Assembly: GCA_950295325.1 (NCBI GenBank)
Contig: OX485805.1
Span: 21,439,501-21,503,500 of the forward strand
Source of the DNA: Polytrichum commune
Taxonomy: Eukaryota; Streptophyta; Polytrichopsida; Polytrichales; Polytrichaceae
Length of the DNA stretch: 64,000 nucleotides
Reading direction: 5' to 3'
The notes under the pieces are model-generated. The model was not told the origin of the DNA. It was given only the letters and a program-made list of their open reading frames with translations, and searched no databases. Within the stretch, counting starts at the first letter, position 1. Every line of letters begins with the position of its first letter. Shown piece after piece: positions 13,204-26,816 of the stretch. The position numbers and the translations under genes were made by a program.

Positions 13204-13644
13204 CGGTATCAAATCGAGGCTCTTTTGTTCAGTTATTTAGGAACCAAGATTAGTCCTTCCTCCAAGAGTGCAAATCAATTGAGTGAGCTTAACTCCTCAT
13301 TTCGTAAGATAGCTAGTTTCTTGAGAGTTGAATGGTCTTGTGGTATTGCTCTTGGCAAGATTGTCTGTGCATGTAAGGCGCCGAGCGGAACAGTGTCCAC
13401 GGAGATTGCTATGGAAAATCAGTCAAGATTTTGGTGTTTCTTAGTCCAACTAGTTCATCTATAACTAATAAGTCGGCTCTCCCTGCTGATTAGATCAAAA
13501 ATCTCCGAAGAGGAAATTGAGCTGTTGTGAATACGAGTGATGTGACCATATGGTAGTTGGCCAAAGAGAGAAGTTTAGAAGTAGAATTTGCAGTTATTTA
13601 CTTACCCAAGTTAGCTAGAATCTCGAAGTTAGCTACTTACTGCT

Positions 13645-14415
13645 GTGGCGATGGCCCTTGGTGATGGAGCAGTAACAAAGGTCTCTAAACTTGGAGGGTG
13701 CCACAATTACAGTTTTTGCAGTTTTAAAGTGAAGAATCTCCAAGAACGTGATAATTTGTGGGACCTAGTGACGATGGATACTCAGGCTGTGATATTTGTC
13801 GGAGACGTCGACACTGGTGCACAGAGAAAGCAGTGAAAGAAGTGAGCTCTATCCATTATCAATCTAGCAGTGAAGGATTGTGAGGTACCATATATCCTAG
13901 ACATGGTGGATCCTGTTGTGTGTTGAGAAAGATTGAAGAACTTGTACGCCACCAATAATAACGCAAGACACATGCTGCATCATCGGAAGCTTACAAACCT
14001 TCAGATGGAGGAAGGCTCCTCTATTTCCACATTCCTTCAGGGAATGCAAGATCTTGTGAATCAACTTGCCGGAATTGGAGAGAAGACCTCTGACAAGGAA
14101 GTTGTGGAACACATGTCGTCCGCATTACATGAGTCCTATGAGTTGTTGGTGAGCTCAAATGCCTACCGCAACGAGATGCCTACTCACTCGAAGCTCATTT
14201 CTCTTCTTCTCAATGAGGAAATCAAGCGTGAAGTGCGCAAGGTAGAAATCCTTATGGTGCAGGCTACACCCAAGGGGTTCCAACCACAATCACACCGACA
14301 TTTCAGTGGCCAAAACAATCAGAGAGGACCAACTAGAAAGATTGGGGTGTGCCAATTCTGTGGAGTTGAAGGTCACTTTATGTGCACATGTGAACAACGT
14401 CGAGGTTCTAACTGA
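13645..14415 (+). pseudogene. Ty1/copia gag
   Basis: This is the nucleocapsid-type protein that packages the element's RNA. The segment 13933-14415 is open and ends in a CCHC zinc knuckle (CQFCGVEGHFMCTC, spacing C-X2-C-X4-H-X4-C), preceded by a helical region typical of copia gag (STFLQGMQDLVNQLAG, then LLNEEIKRE). The upstream piece 13645-13836 carries the start of the protein, with stops between the two. It is therefore broken near 13840 and again at 14415, and runs on to the protease in another frame. Confidence 0.75.
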
Positions 14416-17400
14416 AAGCGATCTCCGCCTAGGGCTCTAGCTAACTTGATCGACAATTTCTCGGATGCAGATAAGAAATGTTTCAATGCCTCAGACATGA
14501 TAGAAGCACAACTAACAAGTCTTGATTTTGGAGAAGACAAGTAGTATGTAGATAGTGGGGCTACAAAGCATGTAAGCCCTTACAAGAGAGTGTTTGGGAA
14601 GCTTGAAGCGGTAGAAGGATCATCCGTGAAGACTACCAGGGGTCAGTCTCTCTCTTGACGGCACGAACAGGCAAAGTCATTGGACTTCCCACTCTGAAAT
14701 TTACCCCTCACACATGTGAGGCTTGCCAACTTGGTAAGCAATGTCAAGAAAGGAAACCCAAAGATAAAGCAAGGCGATCGAGGTGTGCATTTGAACTTCT
14801 ACATACAGATTTGTGCGGCCCTTTCTCTGTTTCAAGTTCATCTATTACAAAATACATCTTGAGCTTCATTGATAATTTCACACGTTATACTTGGATTATT
14901 TTACTCAAAACAAAAGTGAAACTTTGGCTAAGTTCAAATCTTACACAAGCAAATTGAGATTCAATTTGGAAAACAAATTAAGTAGCTTCGCTCACATGGG
15001 GGAGGAGAGTATGTATCTCATGCTTTCTCAAACTTCAGGCATGAGAAATGATGGAACACCAAAAAAACTCAGACACACACACCACACCGAAATGGTGTGG
15101 CTAAGAGAAAAAAATAGAACTATTCTGGAAAAGGCTAGATCATTGGCTATAGGATGTCATCTTCTTATAGCACTTTGGTCAAAACCAATAAACAAAGTTA
15201 TTTATTTTCTTAGTTGTTCTTCTACTCGTGCAAATCAAGGCACTACACCATATGAGCATTTATTTTGTTGTATTCCAAGTGTAACTCATCTCAAAACCTT
15301 TGGTTGTTTAGTATACATTTTTATGACAGTTAATACCTGCAAGAAATGGGAGGATAAAGCATTGAAATGTGTGTTACTTGGTTATAGCAAGCCACTAAGG
15401 GATATTAGGTTTACAACTATGTGACCAAACAAACCTGGACTTTCAAGGATGTCCATTTTGATGAGACATGTTTTTAATTTACCTCGTTTATAGATATAGT
15501 GTCCAACTAAGGACTTAATTCGGTCAAAGTCTTTTGGCTAGGGGATTATCTTCTACAATCTCACGAGTCTTCATCAAATCCCTTGACATCTACTCAATCT
15601 AATCCTAGGCATGATTCCACTGAGACTTCAAGTTCTCATGCACTTAATTTTTGTGAATGGAATTTCCAAGAATCAAGAGACTTATCGCATCATGAGATCC
15701 TTGTCTATCAAATTATTCAAGATGGTCAATTTCATGTTCAAATTCCCATTCATTAGGAAGATTCTCCTCCTAATTGCTCACCTATTCTTTGCACTTATCA
15801 TGGAAGGCCTCAGCCAGTAGAGTTACCCTTTGTTCTTGACCTTAAAACTAGATACAAACATATCAGTATTCCTCCTTCTTGCCTTGCAAACTATGAGGTA
15901 GAGGCCATCACAATTGCTCCATCCTCTAATTTCTCTTCCTCCACACTTCTCTCTTACCCGGAGATATGTTATGATGTCCCTATAGCATTTGATTTGGTTC
16001 AAGAACCTCAAAGCTTTCTTGAGGATGCTACTCATCCAAGGTGGCAAGCAAGTATGGATAGGGAAATGCAATCAATTTATGACAATCATACATGGGAATT
16101 AGTTCCTTTGCTCCTAGGACATACTCCTATTATGACCAAGTGGGTATATAAGGTGATAAAAGATCAGGCATGAAATATCATAAAATTGAAGGCTTAACTA
16201 GTAACTAGAGGGTTCCCAAAAAAAAAAAAGGATTTTGAAGAGATTTTTGTACTAGTTGTCAAATGGAACACTCTACGCACATTAGTGTCTCTAGTTGCTT
16301 ACAGGATGTGGAAAATTATTTGGATGCAATCACTACATTCTTCAACGGGGACATTATTCAAAAACATTAATATTGAACAACCAAAGGGGTATGAAGTGCC
16401 AAGGATAGAAGAATTTGTATGCAAGCTTCTTAAGGCTCTTTATGGGCTTAAGCAAGCCCCAAGAGCAAGGTATAGTTAGATAGACTCCTTCTTGAGTGAG
16501 AAATGATTGTTAAATCAAATGCTAACTGCAATCTCTATTATTTAGGAGGGAGAATAGCTATATTCATTTTGTACATGAATGATCTTTATATAATTGATGA
16601 TCATGTTGAGAAAATCAATTGGCTGCAAGAAGAAATCAAGAAATAATTGTCTATAACAAACCTAGGAATTCTCTTTCACTCACTAGGATTTGAGTTCATA
16701 TTTCATGAGCGTGAAATTACTATGACTCAAAGGAGGTACATAACAACTACATTGGAGGAATTAGGACTCATTGACTACAATCTTCCCCCACTCCTATGCT
16801 GGAAGGAAATAAACTTAAAATAGATATGAAACAACCCTACGTTGATGCAAAACTATATCAAAGAATGGTGGGAAAAGTTTTTTATTTAACTCAATCTGGA
16901 CTTGACATAGCTTATTCAATTAACATTGTCAATAAATACATGAACCAACCTTAAGTACCTCATTTGCTAGCACTTAAACACATCTTTAGATATCTGAAGG
17001 GGACCAAGAACCTAGGTTTGTACTGTAAACAAGGTGATTCAAATATCTTAACTGGACATGCATGCGCAAATTGAGCGGGAGATTCACAGGATAGAAAATC
17101 CACTAAAAGATATCTCTTTAGGTTGGGAGAAACACCCATTACTTGGAATAGCAAAAACATACTACACTAACACTCTTTTCAACTAAAGTTGAATACATGG
17201 CACTTTCAAAAAGAACAAAGGAGGCCATATGGTTGCACAAACTACTTCAAGAAATTCAAATACTTCAGGGCACAACTCCAACAATGATTTGTGGGACAAT
17301 CAAGGAAGTCTAAAGTTAGCTCACAACCCCAATTTTCATTCTTGGACAAAACATGTGGATGTCCAACACCACTTCATTCAAGAAAAAGTGGAATTAGGTC

Positions 17401-17530
17401 AAGTTACTCTAGATTATGTTTCTACTGGAGACCAATTGACCGACATTCTAACTAAGTTGTTGGACAGTTACATTCGAGAGGTTGAAAGCTCAACTCAATT
17501 TGGAATGAATCACAGAATGTATTTATTCAT
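14415..17530 (+). pseudogene. Ty1/copia pol (protease, integrase, RT, RNase H), broken
   Basis: The copia order is preserved. The protease active-site word YVDSGATKH is near 14545. The integrase zinc region and core begin at 14655 (CEACQLGKQC, then LLHTDLCGPF). Reverse transcriptase lies at about 16285-16480 (NIEQPKGYEVP, then CKLLKALYGLKQAP). RNase H fragments lie at 16980-17460 and end with the family-typical KHVDVQHHFIQEKVE and GDQLTDILTK. Multiple stops and frame changes occur. In the catalytic regions several residues remain recognisable, but no continuous frame spans a full domain set. Confidence 0.8.
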
Positions 17531-17840
17531 AAGGAAATAGACCATATAAATTTAGAGTACTTCATGCTGAGCTGCGAGGATCGACTAAAGAACTTCCAAA
17601 ACTCACCAAATCTCCATCGCTCTCAAGTGCTGAAACAAACCACCTACCCACAACTAGGACACAATCGCACAGCTTGCGGAGAAATAAGTACAAGCTCCGT
17701 ACTGCTATCAAAAAGGTTGGGAAACTGACAACCTCTAAGCCTACTCACTCAAGGTTCAAATTGCTTTTATTTCTACCCTCACCATGGCCACTAATGCAAA
17801 ACTGAAAGAGCTCTAAGTCTTCGTCCCAAACGAGATGAGA

Positions 17841-18065
17841 TGTAGAAACCCCAATATACGTGGCACAGTGTTCACTGTTTCTGACAATCAATGGTCACAT
17901 AGGAGGATCATTAGTGTTAGCCACTCACCCTAAGTGAGCATTTAATTAAGAACAGTCTTCTAGGTTAGTTAGTCCAGCTCAAGGTTAGGCTCACTTGTAT
18001 ATAATTAACCATTGTTCATTTGGAATATTTTTGTACAGTTCCTATCGTAGGCTTCTGATTCTTCA
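17841..18065 (+). repeat. 3' LTR of the copia element
   Basis: Partner of the 5' LTR, 225 bp, with an internal deletion of about 8 bp relative to it. It is followed at once by the target duplication AATTG at 18066-18070. Confidence 0.88.
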
Positions 18066-18070
18066 AATTG

Positions 18071-18820
18071 CTCCTTTGTATATACATGAGTGCAGTATAC
18101 TTTGAGGGACCTGTGGAACCTAACCTCAGGAGCTGTGATTTTCTCTACCCCTAGCCTTATTCAGAGACCTCACAATCAGTGTGGACATTGATCACTGCTC
18201 GTGAGAATGTGAGATCACAGAATCACAAACAAGAGCTATTTAGTCAGTTTAGTTGAATATCCTGCTTCAAGATTGTGTAGAGGCACGAGTAGTCTTGTTG
18301 TGAGGATATATAGCTAGGTCATTGCAAAGCTTTAAGAGTCACATACTCAATCCAAAGCAATTAAAGGAAAGCAATCAAAAACTTGAGTGAAATGCAAAAA
18401 ATTAAAACATGCGGTACCAGGAGAGATACACAATTACAGAACACATCCATGATGGAGAGTCGCCCAAACCCGTATGTGGATGTTACCAGAAATTTGGTCA
18501 GTCAACACTTCTTTTGAGAAGGGATTTTAGTGCCATTGCTTCTGATGAGGTTTTCTGTGTGATAATCATACCTAACAAATAAGTGACACATGACAATTCT
18601 ACTACTTGCTTATTAACCTTGCAGAAGTGAAATCAACATTGGCAGGATTCTCATGCACACTTCTCAGATGTCTCACAGCATTTGCTATCATTTGTTCACC
18701 TTACGTGATGACTGTTAATGTCTTTAAGCCATGGCAACATCTAAAATCAATTGACAGCAAGCTAAATTATGTTGATAGCACAAGGTGATATAATTCGACA
18801 TGCTACGGCATGCAATTCCA
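18071..18820. other. Downstream flank of the IPT9-like gene
   Basis: No gene is recognised. The part nearest 18820 probably holds the 3' UTR and polyadenylation region of the minus-strand gene that ends there. Confidence 0.5.
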
Positions 18821-21800
18821 TTAATAAAGAGTTTGAGGATAGTCAACTCCAACTTCAGAATCGTTACAATTGTCCTCCACCTGCTTGTGTCTCTGAGTAC
18901 TGTGAATCCACTCCAGAACACGTTTGCGCACTTCACTGTTCTTTAGAAATATCCTGATACCCACAAATTTCAGATAAAAAGAAATAAGGATGACAGACTT
19001 TGGTGATAAGTGTGCATTACTGAATATAGTTTAGCATACAAGACTACGATACGTTCAGAGGTAGGTCTAAAACTTCAATTTACACTAATCTGAAAGATGA
19101 CAAGCATAGTGTAGTTTCGACTTACTACTAGTGATGACTGCAACAATCTATATGATAACAGATCCATTGTGGAGGTATACTACTATTGGCCAAGAGAATA
19201 TCTGCGATGCAGATCAACTTACTAGAGCCTCATGTAAGAGCAATTCCTATGGTCACTTTAAAATGATTCTTAATAATTGGTGTCAAATTTTTAGGGCCCA
19301 TGCCACATGCTCATCCCACCCATAAAGTCCATACATATTAATCAACCTTCATTAGCCAACAATTATTGTGAGAGAGAGACAACCCTCTAAAGTCCTCAGT
19401 GAATCAATTTTCGAGGATGGGAAGACGTTAAGAGGGTTGCCTCTCCCAATAATTGATGGGCGATAAAGATTTGGATAACATTTGGGCTCCATGGGTGGAA
19501 GAGTATGCAACTTTGCTACCCAAAAGCCTTGAAAGTGGGTTATTGAGAAGTTCATTTCACAGTGATTGTTGGAGACGCTCTGGACTATGGTCCATAGCAT
19601 TTCGCAGGTCAAAATAAAATTAGTACCAACACCAAGTGTACGCAGGAGAACTCACCTATTTGTTGCTTGGTACACCTTCAATAGTTTCCCTTCCTTATAG
19701 CTGGCCTCCTTTGTGTCACTCGCCTTCAACTCACTGGAAACTTCATGAGGCCTTTCATACTCATTCGCCAACATGTCTACCATTGCATCCTACAAGAACC
19801 AACAGCATTTCAGATTCTTATTACAACCCCTCTGGATTCACTGAGACAGTCAGATCTGCTAAACCTTCTATCCTTCTACACAACGTCCATTTTGGCTCAA
19901 GGCCCAGGTTTGTTGCACATGTAAATGTTGTAATGCTATTTGAAACTCCTCTTCTGCAGATGTAGTTTCCTTCCAAATTTTCCGTAAAAGAGGCAACGAG
20001 GAATAAAATACAGAGGCAAACTCCAACGTCATGTAATGTGGGGACCCTTTAAATTGCAAATCAACTCGTATAGATTTCACCCACTTTGATACTTCCAGCT
20101 GTTGAGGAGATGAAGTTGCGCAATATCAAAGAAACTGTTGGGAAATGGAGGTTGGTGCTTACAAGGGGTTGGGTGGCATCAATCCAATTAAACAGACGCT
20201 CGCTGTGTCCTTCGTTGCGGAACCATGTTAACTGCCTCTTGACAAGGTTCCTGTCCACCAGAAAAATGTACACACTACAGCTGTAGGCACCCGTCTCCTT
20301 CCATCATAAATTTCCAGAGGGTGGTGTATAATGTAATTATCTTATTTATGTATTGAACTTATGTAACAGTTTGCTTCATGGTAGGATAATGTGGCACATA
20401 CTAGAATAGAATAAGAAATCATGCAGTTATTATGGCATTAATTGGCAACACATATTGTTTTTAGACGATAATTTGCCTCCGGAGGTTTGTGATTGTCCTC
20501 ATAAGCCTCAAGTAATATAGACTGGAGGTTTCCAGAAAGTTCGAAGGTTTGGAAATGCAACCTAGAGGCCTGTTGAAACGCTGCTAGAAACATTAAAAAC
20601 CTCTCTTCTGTGGTCACACCTTCCGATGCACGACACTCCAACAGAAATTTCATAGCCTGCAAGTTATTCCAAACATTAATGTTGCCTCCACAAACGGGCC
20701 ACCAGACATAAAGAAGAACCAAAATTTCACAGAACATGAGCTTTGGCTGCTGTAAAAGTTTTATTCCAAAACAAGGAAATGTTATCTGAATATAGTAAAG
20801 TATTGCAATGCCACTTGCTTTAAGTTACAAGAGAGGTAATTGTAAGGAGACTTCTAATATTGAAACATTCACACAAACCACAGTTGAGAACATAACATAG
20901 TGGTAAAGTAACTTCAGAATAAGAATGAAAGGGACCTGATTCACTTTAACAGAATAAAAATTATAAGGTTGACCAGCATAGACGCTGTAAAAAGTCCCTA
21001 CTCTAGGACAGCAGTGGCTCATCAATTGGACAAAGGTGCATACTAGTTCATAACCAATGGCACGAGAAGCTGAGTTTGTATTTGGCTGCAGGCCAGAATC
21101 CAGCAACCATGATGCCTCCTCCAGCATGCCCTCTGATTTCATCAAAATCCCTTCACCCTCAGTCTTCACTAACTCATATTATTAGGACTTCCATGCAATA
21201 GCTTGGAATTCAAGGCACCCAAACACCATCTATAACAACTCAAAAGCTCAAGTGATTGTTCACCAGCCTGGAATCAAACAAATACTGTATGAAGAACAGC
21301 CTTTGCTGAACCAAAATAAAATGTTCCACCGGTGAACAGATGAAAAAAATCACAGTAAAGATTGATGGGTACCCTTAGGGACTTCCATGCAGAAGATTAC
21401 AAATTCAGAGCACTCGAACACCATCTATTACAATTCAAAAGCTCAAGAGATTGTTCACTAGCCTGAAATCAGACAAAAATTGGGTGAAGAAGGATCTGTG
21501 CAAAACCAAAATGAAAAGTTCAACCTGGTGAAAAGGCGGAAAAAATAGGGTGAAGATTGATGGGTGCCCTGTACAACAGTCACGTTGACTCTTGCCACAG
21601 ACCTTGAGCACAACGGAAAGATCAAAAGTACCTTCTATCATTTGCTCACACCTCAAATCAATCCTCCGGTACAGGTCTGGACGAGGCTGGTATAGAAAAT
21701 AACATTGAAAATCATAATCCCAGTTGGGGTCGCTGATGGGGTTCTCATCACCATCACTTCTCAGTATTTGAAATGCACCACGCGGTTGACCTGATAACTG

Positions 21801-24800
21801 ATTTGCAGTTTCAAAGTCCACTGTAAGTTTCAATATTTAGAAATGGAATTTCTTAAAATAGAAACTAGAAGCTCAATTCATCAAGACATTTAGAACCACT
21901 AAACCAAAACCCGTCTTTTAAGAAGTACTAGCCTAGTAACACATCAGGCCATCACCATTGGCAAATGACGTGCACACAAAATCCACCTGAAATTAATAGT
22001 AACTCCAACTATGGTAATTTGAAGAAAACCTTGATAATCTCGAGAGCTCGGCGCAGCCTATACCAGTCGTTGCGGGCAAGGTTTTGACCAGTGATTGAGT
22101 CACCAGCATCCATTAGCATTGCTATTGCAGCATCCCAATCTCCTCCTCCACGCTGGAGTTTCTCAACTTCTTCCTCCACTGCCACAGTTACTTCTTTTGT
22201 GGCCTTTGGAGCTCCTACTTTACCATTCATGTACCTGAGCACTCAGGGAAGGCTTATATTATCATCCCATGATGATTGCACCATCTCATGATATGTATTA
22301 CATCTTGTGTAAAATGGAGGGAAACAAACAATGAAGTTCCACCACTCTTTGCAAGGTGCAGCAAAAGGACACACATAACAAGGTGTGGTCAAGATAAGTT
22401 CCAGAAGAGGCCAAGCTGTGATATGATTTAGTTTTGACAAGCTCATATTGAAGGTCCATATTGCTTGTCTCCAGGTAATAAGCTCAAGAGCATCCAGCTG
22501 CCCAACTACATGATGTGTCACCATTGACAACTAGATGTTACCATTGAGAAAGGCAGCCATTTTTTCTTGTTTTGACCAAGGAATATAATATAAAGTGGAC
22601 CCAACAGTAATCAAGTAAAATTAGTAAAAAGAAGAATTTGGACCACCCACCAGCGTAGATACATGCCTGTACCCCCAACAACAATGGGCACAGCTCCTTT
22701 AGCCAGAACAATTTCTGTAGCTGCCCTTGCATCGTCATAAAAACGTCCAGCATCATAGTCTGCACACACAAGCCAACAACTCAATTTAATATTAGGGTGG
22801 ATCGGCAGACTCGCACTCCCTCTGATCAAGGTGTTCTATCTGACCTTTCATACGTCAATGAATGCAAAAACCAGAAACCAGAAAATTATAGGCTGACAGA
22901 TGAATCAGGGAACATGGAAGAGTAACAAGGTCAGAAACCAGGACCATAACTATGGGTGCCCTGGCTCTTTGGACCGTCTGAATACATCTATTTACTAGAA
23001 TCAAGAGAATTTTAAATCTTTGACACAAGCAAATTGAAAGCCAAAAAACAGTTGTGGATATGGCTTTGCTGAAAGAGAATTGTGAGAGCCATTCCCAAGA
23101 GCAGCATACCTTCAGTTGACTCAACAATGTCGATCAAGTGATGTGGAATCCCCTGTATGTTCAATTGAAATACATCAACTTCCTGTAAAATCTGTGTTTA
23201 CAAATCCTCATAAACATCTCCTGTGCTTTCAGAATGATTGCAACTTGTGGTTTAACCCAACTAAATTACAATTAGTGAGATGCACAATCACTCTCTGTTT
23301 GGGAATTGGAGGCATCTTTTGCAAAACAATCAATGCTATTTCCAAAAAAATGGGGATGTAAACCCACCTCCCGCTCGCTCACCGGTGTCTTTGCACTCCC
23401 AACATCAAGGCCCTTATAAACCTGCAAGCATCATTAGTTTAATTCAAGGTGATTGTTCCTCGCCTGTACTTCACAAGAGATGTAACCCATCATCACAAGA
23501 TTAACGAGCACCCCTGAATGATGACACTTCAGACCCCAGCAATCCCTTCACTATCAAGCATACATAACATCACAGATTAGAATAAAGTTTTGTACATAGA
23601 CACAATCATAAACCATAAACCCTAAACCCTGACCCCAAAACAAGTCAGACCTTGCTCCATTAACAAGAGATTAAAACCCTGACAGAGTAGTCTTGCTTTA
23701 CTGAGAAGTATGCATGAGAAAGCAAATGCCTACAGCAATTACTGTGAGGTTTGCACACAACATCCATAAGGATTACGACATCCGTCGGCTTAAACCCCAC
23801 AACCCGATCCTTCCACTAAACTCTGCCGGCAGGGGAGATTTGGAATGTATAAGAATGGACACAAGAAGAATCCATGTTCTTGATTATACCCCTCTTCGAA
23901 AAGGGCGGTCTATTGATTCATCTTCCAGAGGTGAGAATATTACGTATAATGCTGAATCCAGATGCAGAATCAAAATTTGATACATAGAAGCAATTCTAAA
24001 CCCTAAACCTGAAAGAGGTCAGGCCTTGCTCCAGGAACGGCAGACGTTAAACCGTTGTAAAAAATTTACCAGAGGGATTTAAAAGGTTTGCAGAGGAATT
24101 ACGACATCCATCGGCTTAACTGCCACAATCTGACCCTTCCAGTATTTAACTCTGCCAACGGGGAAGATTTGGAATGTATGCGAATGGACCACAAGAAGAA
24201 TCTAAAATCTTGATTATACAGTTCTTCCAAAAGAACGTCCTCTAAAATCCTCTTCCGGAGGTGAGAATATTAGGTTTCATTTGGTGAATCCGGGAATAAA
24301 ACGTTGATTCATAGAAATAATCCTAAACCCTAAACCTGAAACAGGGCATACCTTGCTCCATTAACAGCAAACGCTAAACCCCGACGGAGGAACCTCGCTT
24401 TACTGAGAATTATGCAGGAGAATGCAACGACACAAGAAGAACCAATATTTGTCGAAAAGGACGTCCTGTACGTTCTTCTTCCGGATGTGAAGAAATTCAG
24501 GTTCAATGGTGGATCCGGATGCTGAAAACTGCAAAAATTCACCATTCATCTGGACATATACACTTGTTTGGAGGATTCGAGAGCTACCTGGACGGAATCA
24601 GCACTGATGATCTCGCCACCGAGACGCTTAGCCAACGCCAACGCCAGCCGAGTCTTACCCACCGCTGTTGGCCCCGCAATGATCACCACTCTTCCCTTCT
24701 CCTGATGCTGCAATTTTGCCTCGTCGGCCTCAACCTCCGCCATCGACACCTTCTTCTCCCTCCAATTCACCAAACTTTCCGTCTCTTGGCTCAATCCGCC

Positions 24801-25100
24801 TTCACTCAATATTCTATCCGTCGAATCCTCAGCTACTGCCGAGATTCTCAATTTTAGCGCTCTAATTTTCTCTCTTAACAACAACAAGGCTGTTCCGGAT
24901 TTTAGGTTGGGACAAGGTTTGGTAGACGATAAAAAATTGGAACCCGCATTCTGACCTAACGATATCACATGTAAAAGGGTCCGAGGCCTTTCAAAAAGTA
25001 TTTGCCGATGGAGTACATTAACGAGATTCAGATGTTTGGGAACCAATAACCTGCCGGTGCAACTGCACAGGCAGGCATGAGCACGTTGTGTCATCAACAT
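18821..25100 (-). CDS. IPT9: tRNA dimethylallyltransferase, IPT9-like, 12 exons
   Basis: It transfers dimethylallyl from DMAPP to A37 of tRNAs that read U-initial codons; turnover of such tRNA yields cis-zeatin cytokinins. Exons read from the minus strand: 25100-24588, 23421-23368, 23152-23110, 22759-22651, 22234-22030, 21797-21632, 21150-21044 (acceptor 21168 also fits), 20656-20562, 20250-20163, 20098-20081, 19789-19656, 18953-18821. Every junction is GT-AG with matching phase and no stop, giving about 554 residues. The P-loop GPTAVGKT is at residues 143-150; then [50 protein letters not shown]-type wording ([12 protein letters not shown]) and [10 protein letters not shown]. No C-terminal zinc finger is seen, which favours the bacterial-like IPT9 class over IPT2. 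The long Arg-rich N-terminus could be an organelle-targeting sequence. The 18-nt exon 10 is the weakest call. Confidence 0.9.
21184..21573. repeat. Two-unit tandem duplication in IPT9 intron 6
   Basis: Two units of about 193 bp (21184-21376 and 21377-21573) share ACTTCCATGCA at the start, AAAGCTCAAG..ATTGTTCAC in the middle and AAGATTGATGGGT at the end. Sequence identity looks high with small indels. Confidence 0.8.
23595..24530. repeat. Three-unit tandem duplication in IPT9 intron 1
   Basis: Units start at about 23595, 23983 and 24310, each with CATAGAnnnAAT..TAAACCCTAAACC followed by CCTTGCTCCA. Units 1 and 2 share GGAGATTTGGAATGTAT-type wording and a GGTGAGAATATTA block. The third is shorter and runs up to exon 1. 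Unit sizes are about 390, 330 and 220 bp. Confidence 0.85.
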
Positions 25101-26816
25101 GTAACCTACTTTCCACCCTTAAAATTCGCGAGATAAGGAAAAGAATGTCTTGCTTTCAGAGGATAAGATTTATCATCATTAACCTGTTACATGAGGAACC
25201 ATGCGTGAAGACAATCCCAAGGAATATTATTATATTCTAGATTCTCGAACTTCATCAACTACTTCAGTTAGTGACCACATTCGGTGGTTCCTGTGAGGTT
25301 TTTCATAGGCCACTTCCAAAATCGACAAAGGAGTGCTTGTTTGTAAGTACCTTGAAAATGAAAATGATGAGACTCGCCAATCCTGGCAGCCTTGAAGGAC
25401 GTTAAAGACAGAAACCCAAATAACTTTTTGTCTCGGCGCATAACCTCCGATTCCCCTTAATAATGTGAAAGACTAGACATGCCTCAGACTTTGGCCCCTT
25501 TCTATGAAATTTCGGCCCCACAGACGTTGTAACAATGCTGTACTATTTGATAGTGGCTGTAAACTGGAGACCTTAGATAAGTGCAACCTACAGTTCGAAG
25601 TCTCGATCGGATCTTGCTCATATTCTGGAGCCAGACTGAAATCCTTGAACTAGAAAGAAGATATTGAAGATGGTGTTGGGGATAGCATGGAGCTGAAGGC
25701 AACTCTCCCAAAGTTTCTAAGGTCTTCCTGAAGTGCAGAGTGATCAGTATTTAATAATTACTACAATCCAGTCTCGAAGTAACCAGAATCTGCAAATCAC
25801 TTTCTAAAATCTACTGGAACCTAACTGTGTGATCGATGCTTTGGCAATTGCGCTTACAACTCCAATATGCTCTACCAAGGCCATGATAGCTAGAGTTGGG
25901 AAAGGCAACTCCTCCTTGATGCATGTAGTCTGATGCACTCTCATCATTCCCAAGCAGCATGACCCACGCTATCTCCTGTTGTCTTGCAAACTAGGTACTC
26001 TTTACTAGAAGGATGATTGCATCTATAGTACAATCAATCAACAAAAAGTCTATGGTAAAGAGAGAATTAGATTACATGTGTCACCGGCACACTGGCTAAT
26101 TAAGACAACATAATCCTGCTAGGAAAATTGGGGTAGCTTCATCGTAGGAGCTGTTTGAATGAACTATACCACCTTTAAGAGTAATTTGACGAGAATTGAC
26201 TCCAGTGAGATCGGTCATGAGGGATTATCTGTTCATTTCGTACAGTTGTTCTATGCAATGTATATGGAATAACACTTAAGACAGCACAATGTGACTCAGT
26301 TCGGGCATTTCCACATATTAATATAATGTGTATGCTGATTGATTGAAATTACCCATAACAAAAAAATAAACAAATAAACTCACCAGGTGCATACATACAA
26401 CAGGAGACCAAAAAGTCTCACTATTAAAACCTTGTTGGTACACTCTGGAAAGAGTCTTTCAAAAGAAGGTCCTGACTGAAAAGTGATGGCAATGGACGTC
26501 AGTTCGTTAGATGAATGACTAAAAAAGAAAGATTACTCATACTCACATGAAGGTAGCTCAGAGAACGCTTTCAAACTCTCAAAAGACAGCAAACTAAAGC
26601 TTCAAGAATTTGCACCCCACCATGTGACCTTCAGCAACAGGGACTGGAGCATGTATACTTCAAAACAAAATGTAACAAAATGTAACAAAAGTGTGTTTAC
26701 GAGGAAGAAAAATAGTGGATGGGGCACAATTCGACCCCTCCCATAGATTTTGATTGGTGTCAAAATAATTGGTTTACAATATACATATGTGCATGATAGC
26801 GATTGAGCAACCATCC
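25101..26816. other. Intergenic region between IPT9 and the membrane protein gene
   Basis: Both flanking genes are on the minus strand, so this holds the IPT9 5' region and the 3' flank of the membrane protein gene. I see no coding pattern, array or inverted ends. Confidence 0.5.

Larger units (their letters stand above)
12971..18065 (+). mobile_element. Complete but inactive Ty1/copia LTR retrotransposon
   Basis: The element is bounded by two related LTRs (12971-13203 and 17841-18065). Both start TGTAGAAAC and end GATTCTTCA, and both are flanked outside by the 5-bp duplication AATTG (12966-12970 and 18066-18070). After the left LTR, GGTATCAAATCGAGG resembles the tRNA-iMet primer-binding site. 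Inside are gag, protease, integrase, RT and RNase H in the copia order. All frames are interrupted. By eye the LTRs agree at somewhere around 85-90%, so the insertion is old. The structure agrees with autonomous plant copia elements of about 5 kb. Confidence 0.9.

Noticed and set aside
23610-24340. Interstitial telomere array, from the TAAACCCTAAACC words
   Set aside because: Each occurrence is one or two units and is simply part of the intron tandem repeat.
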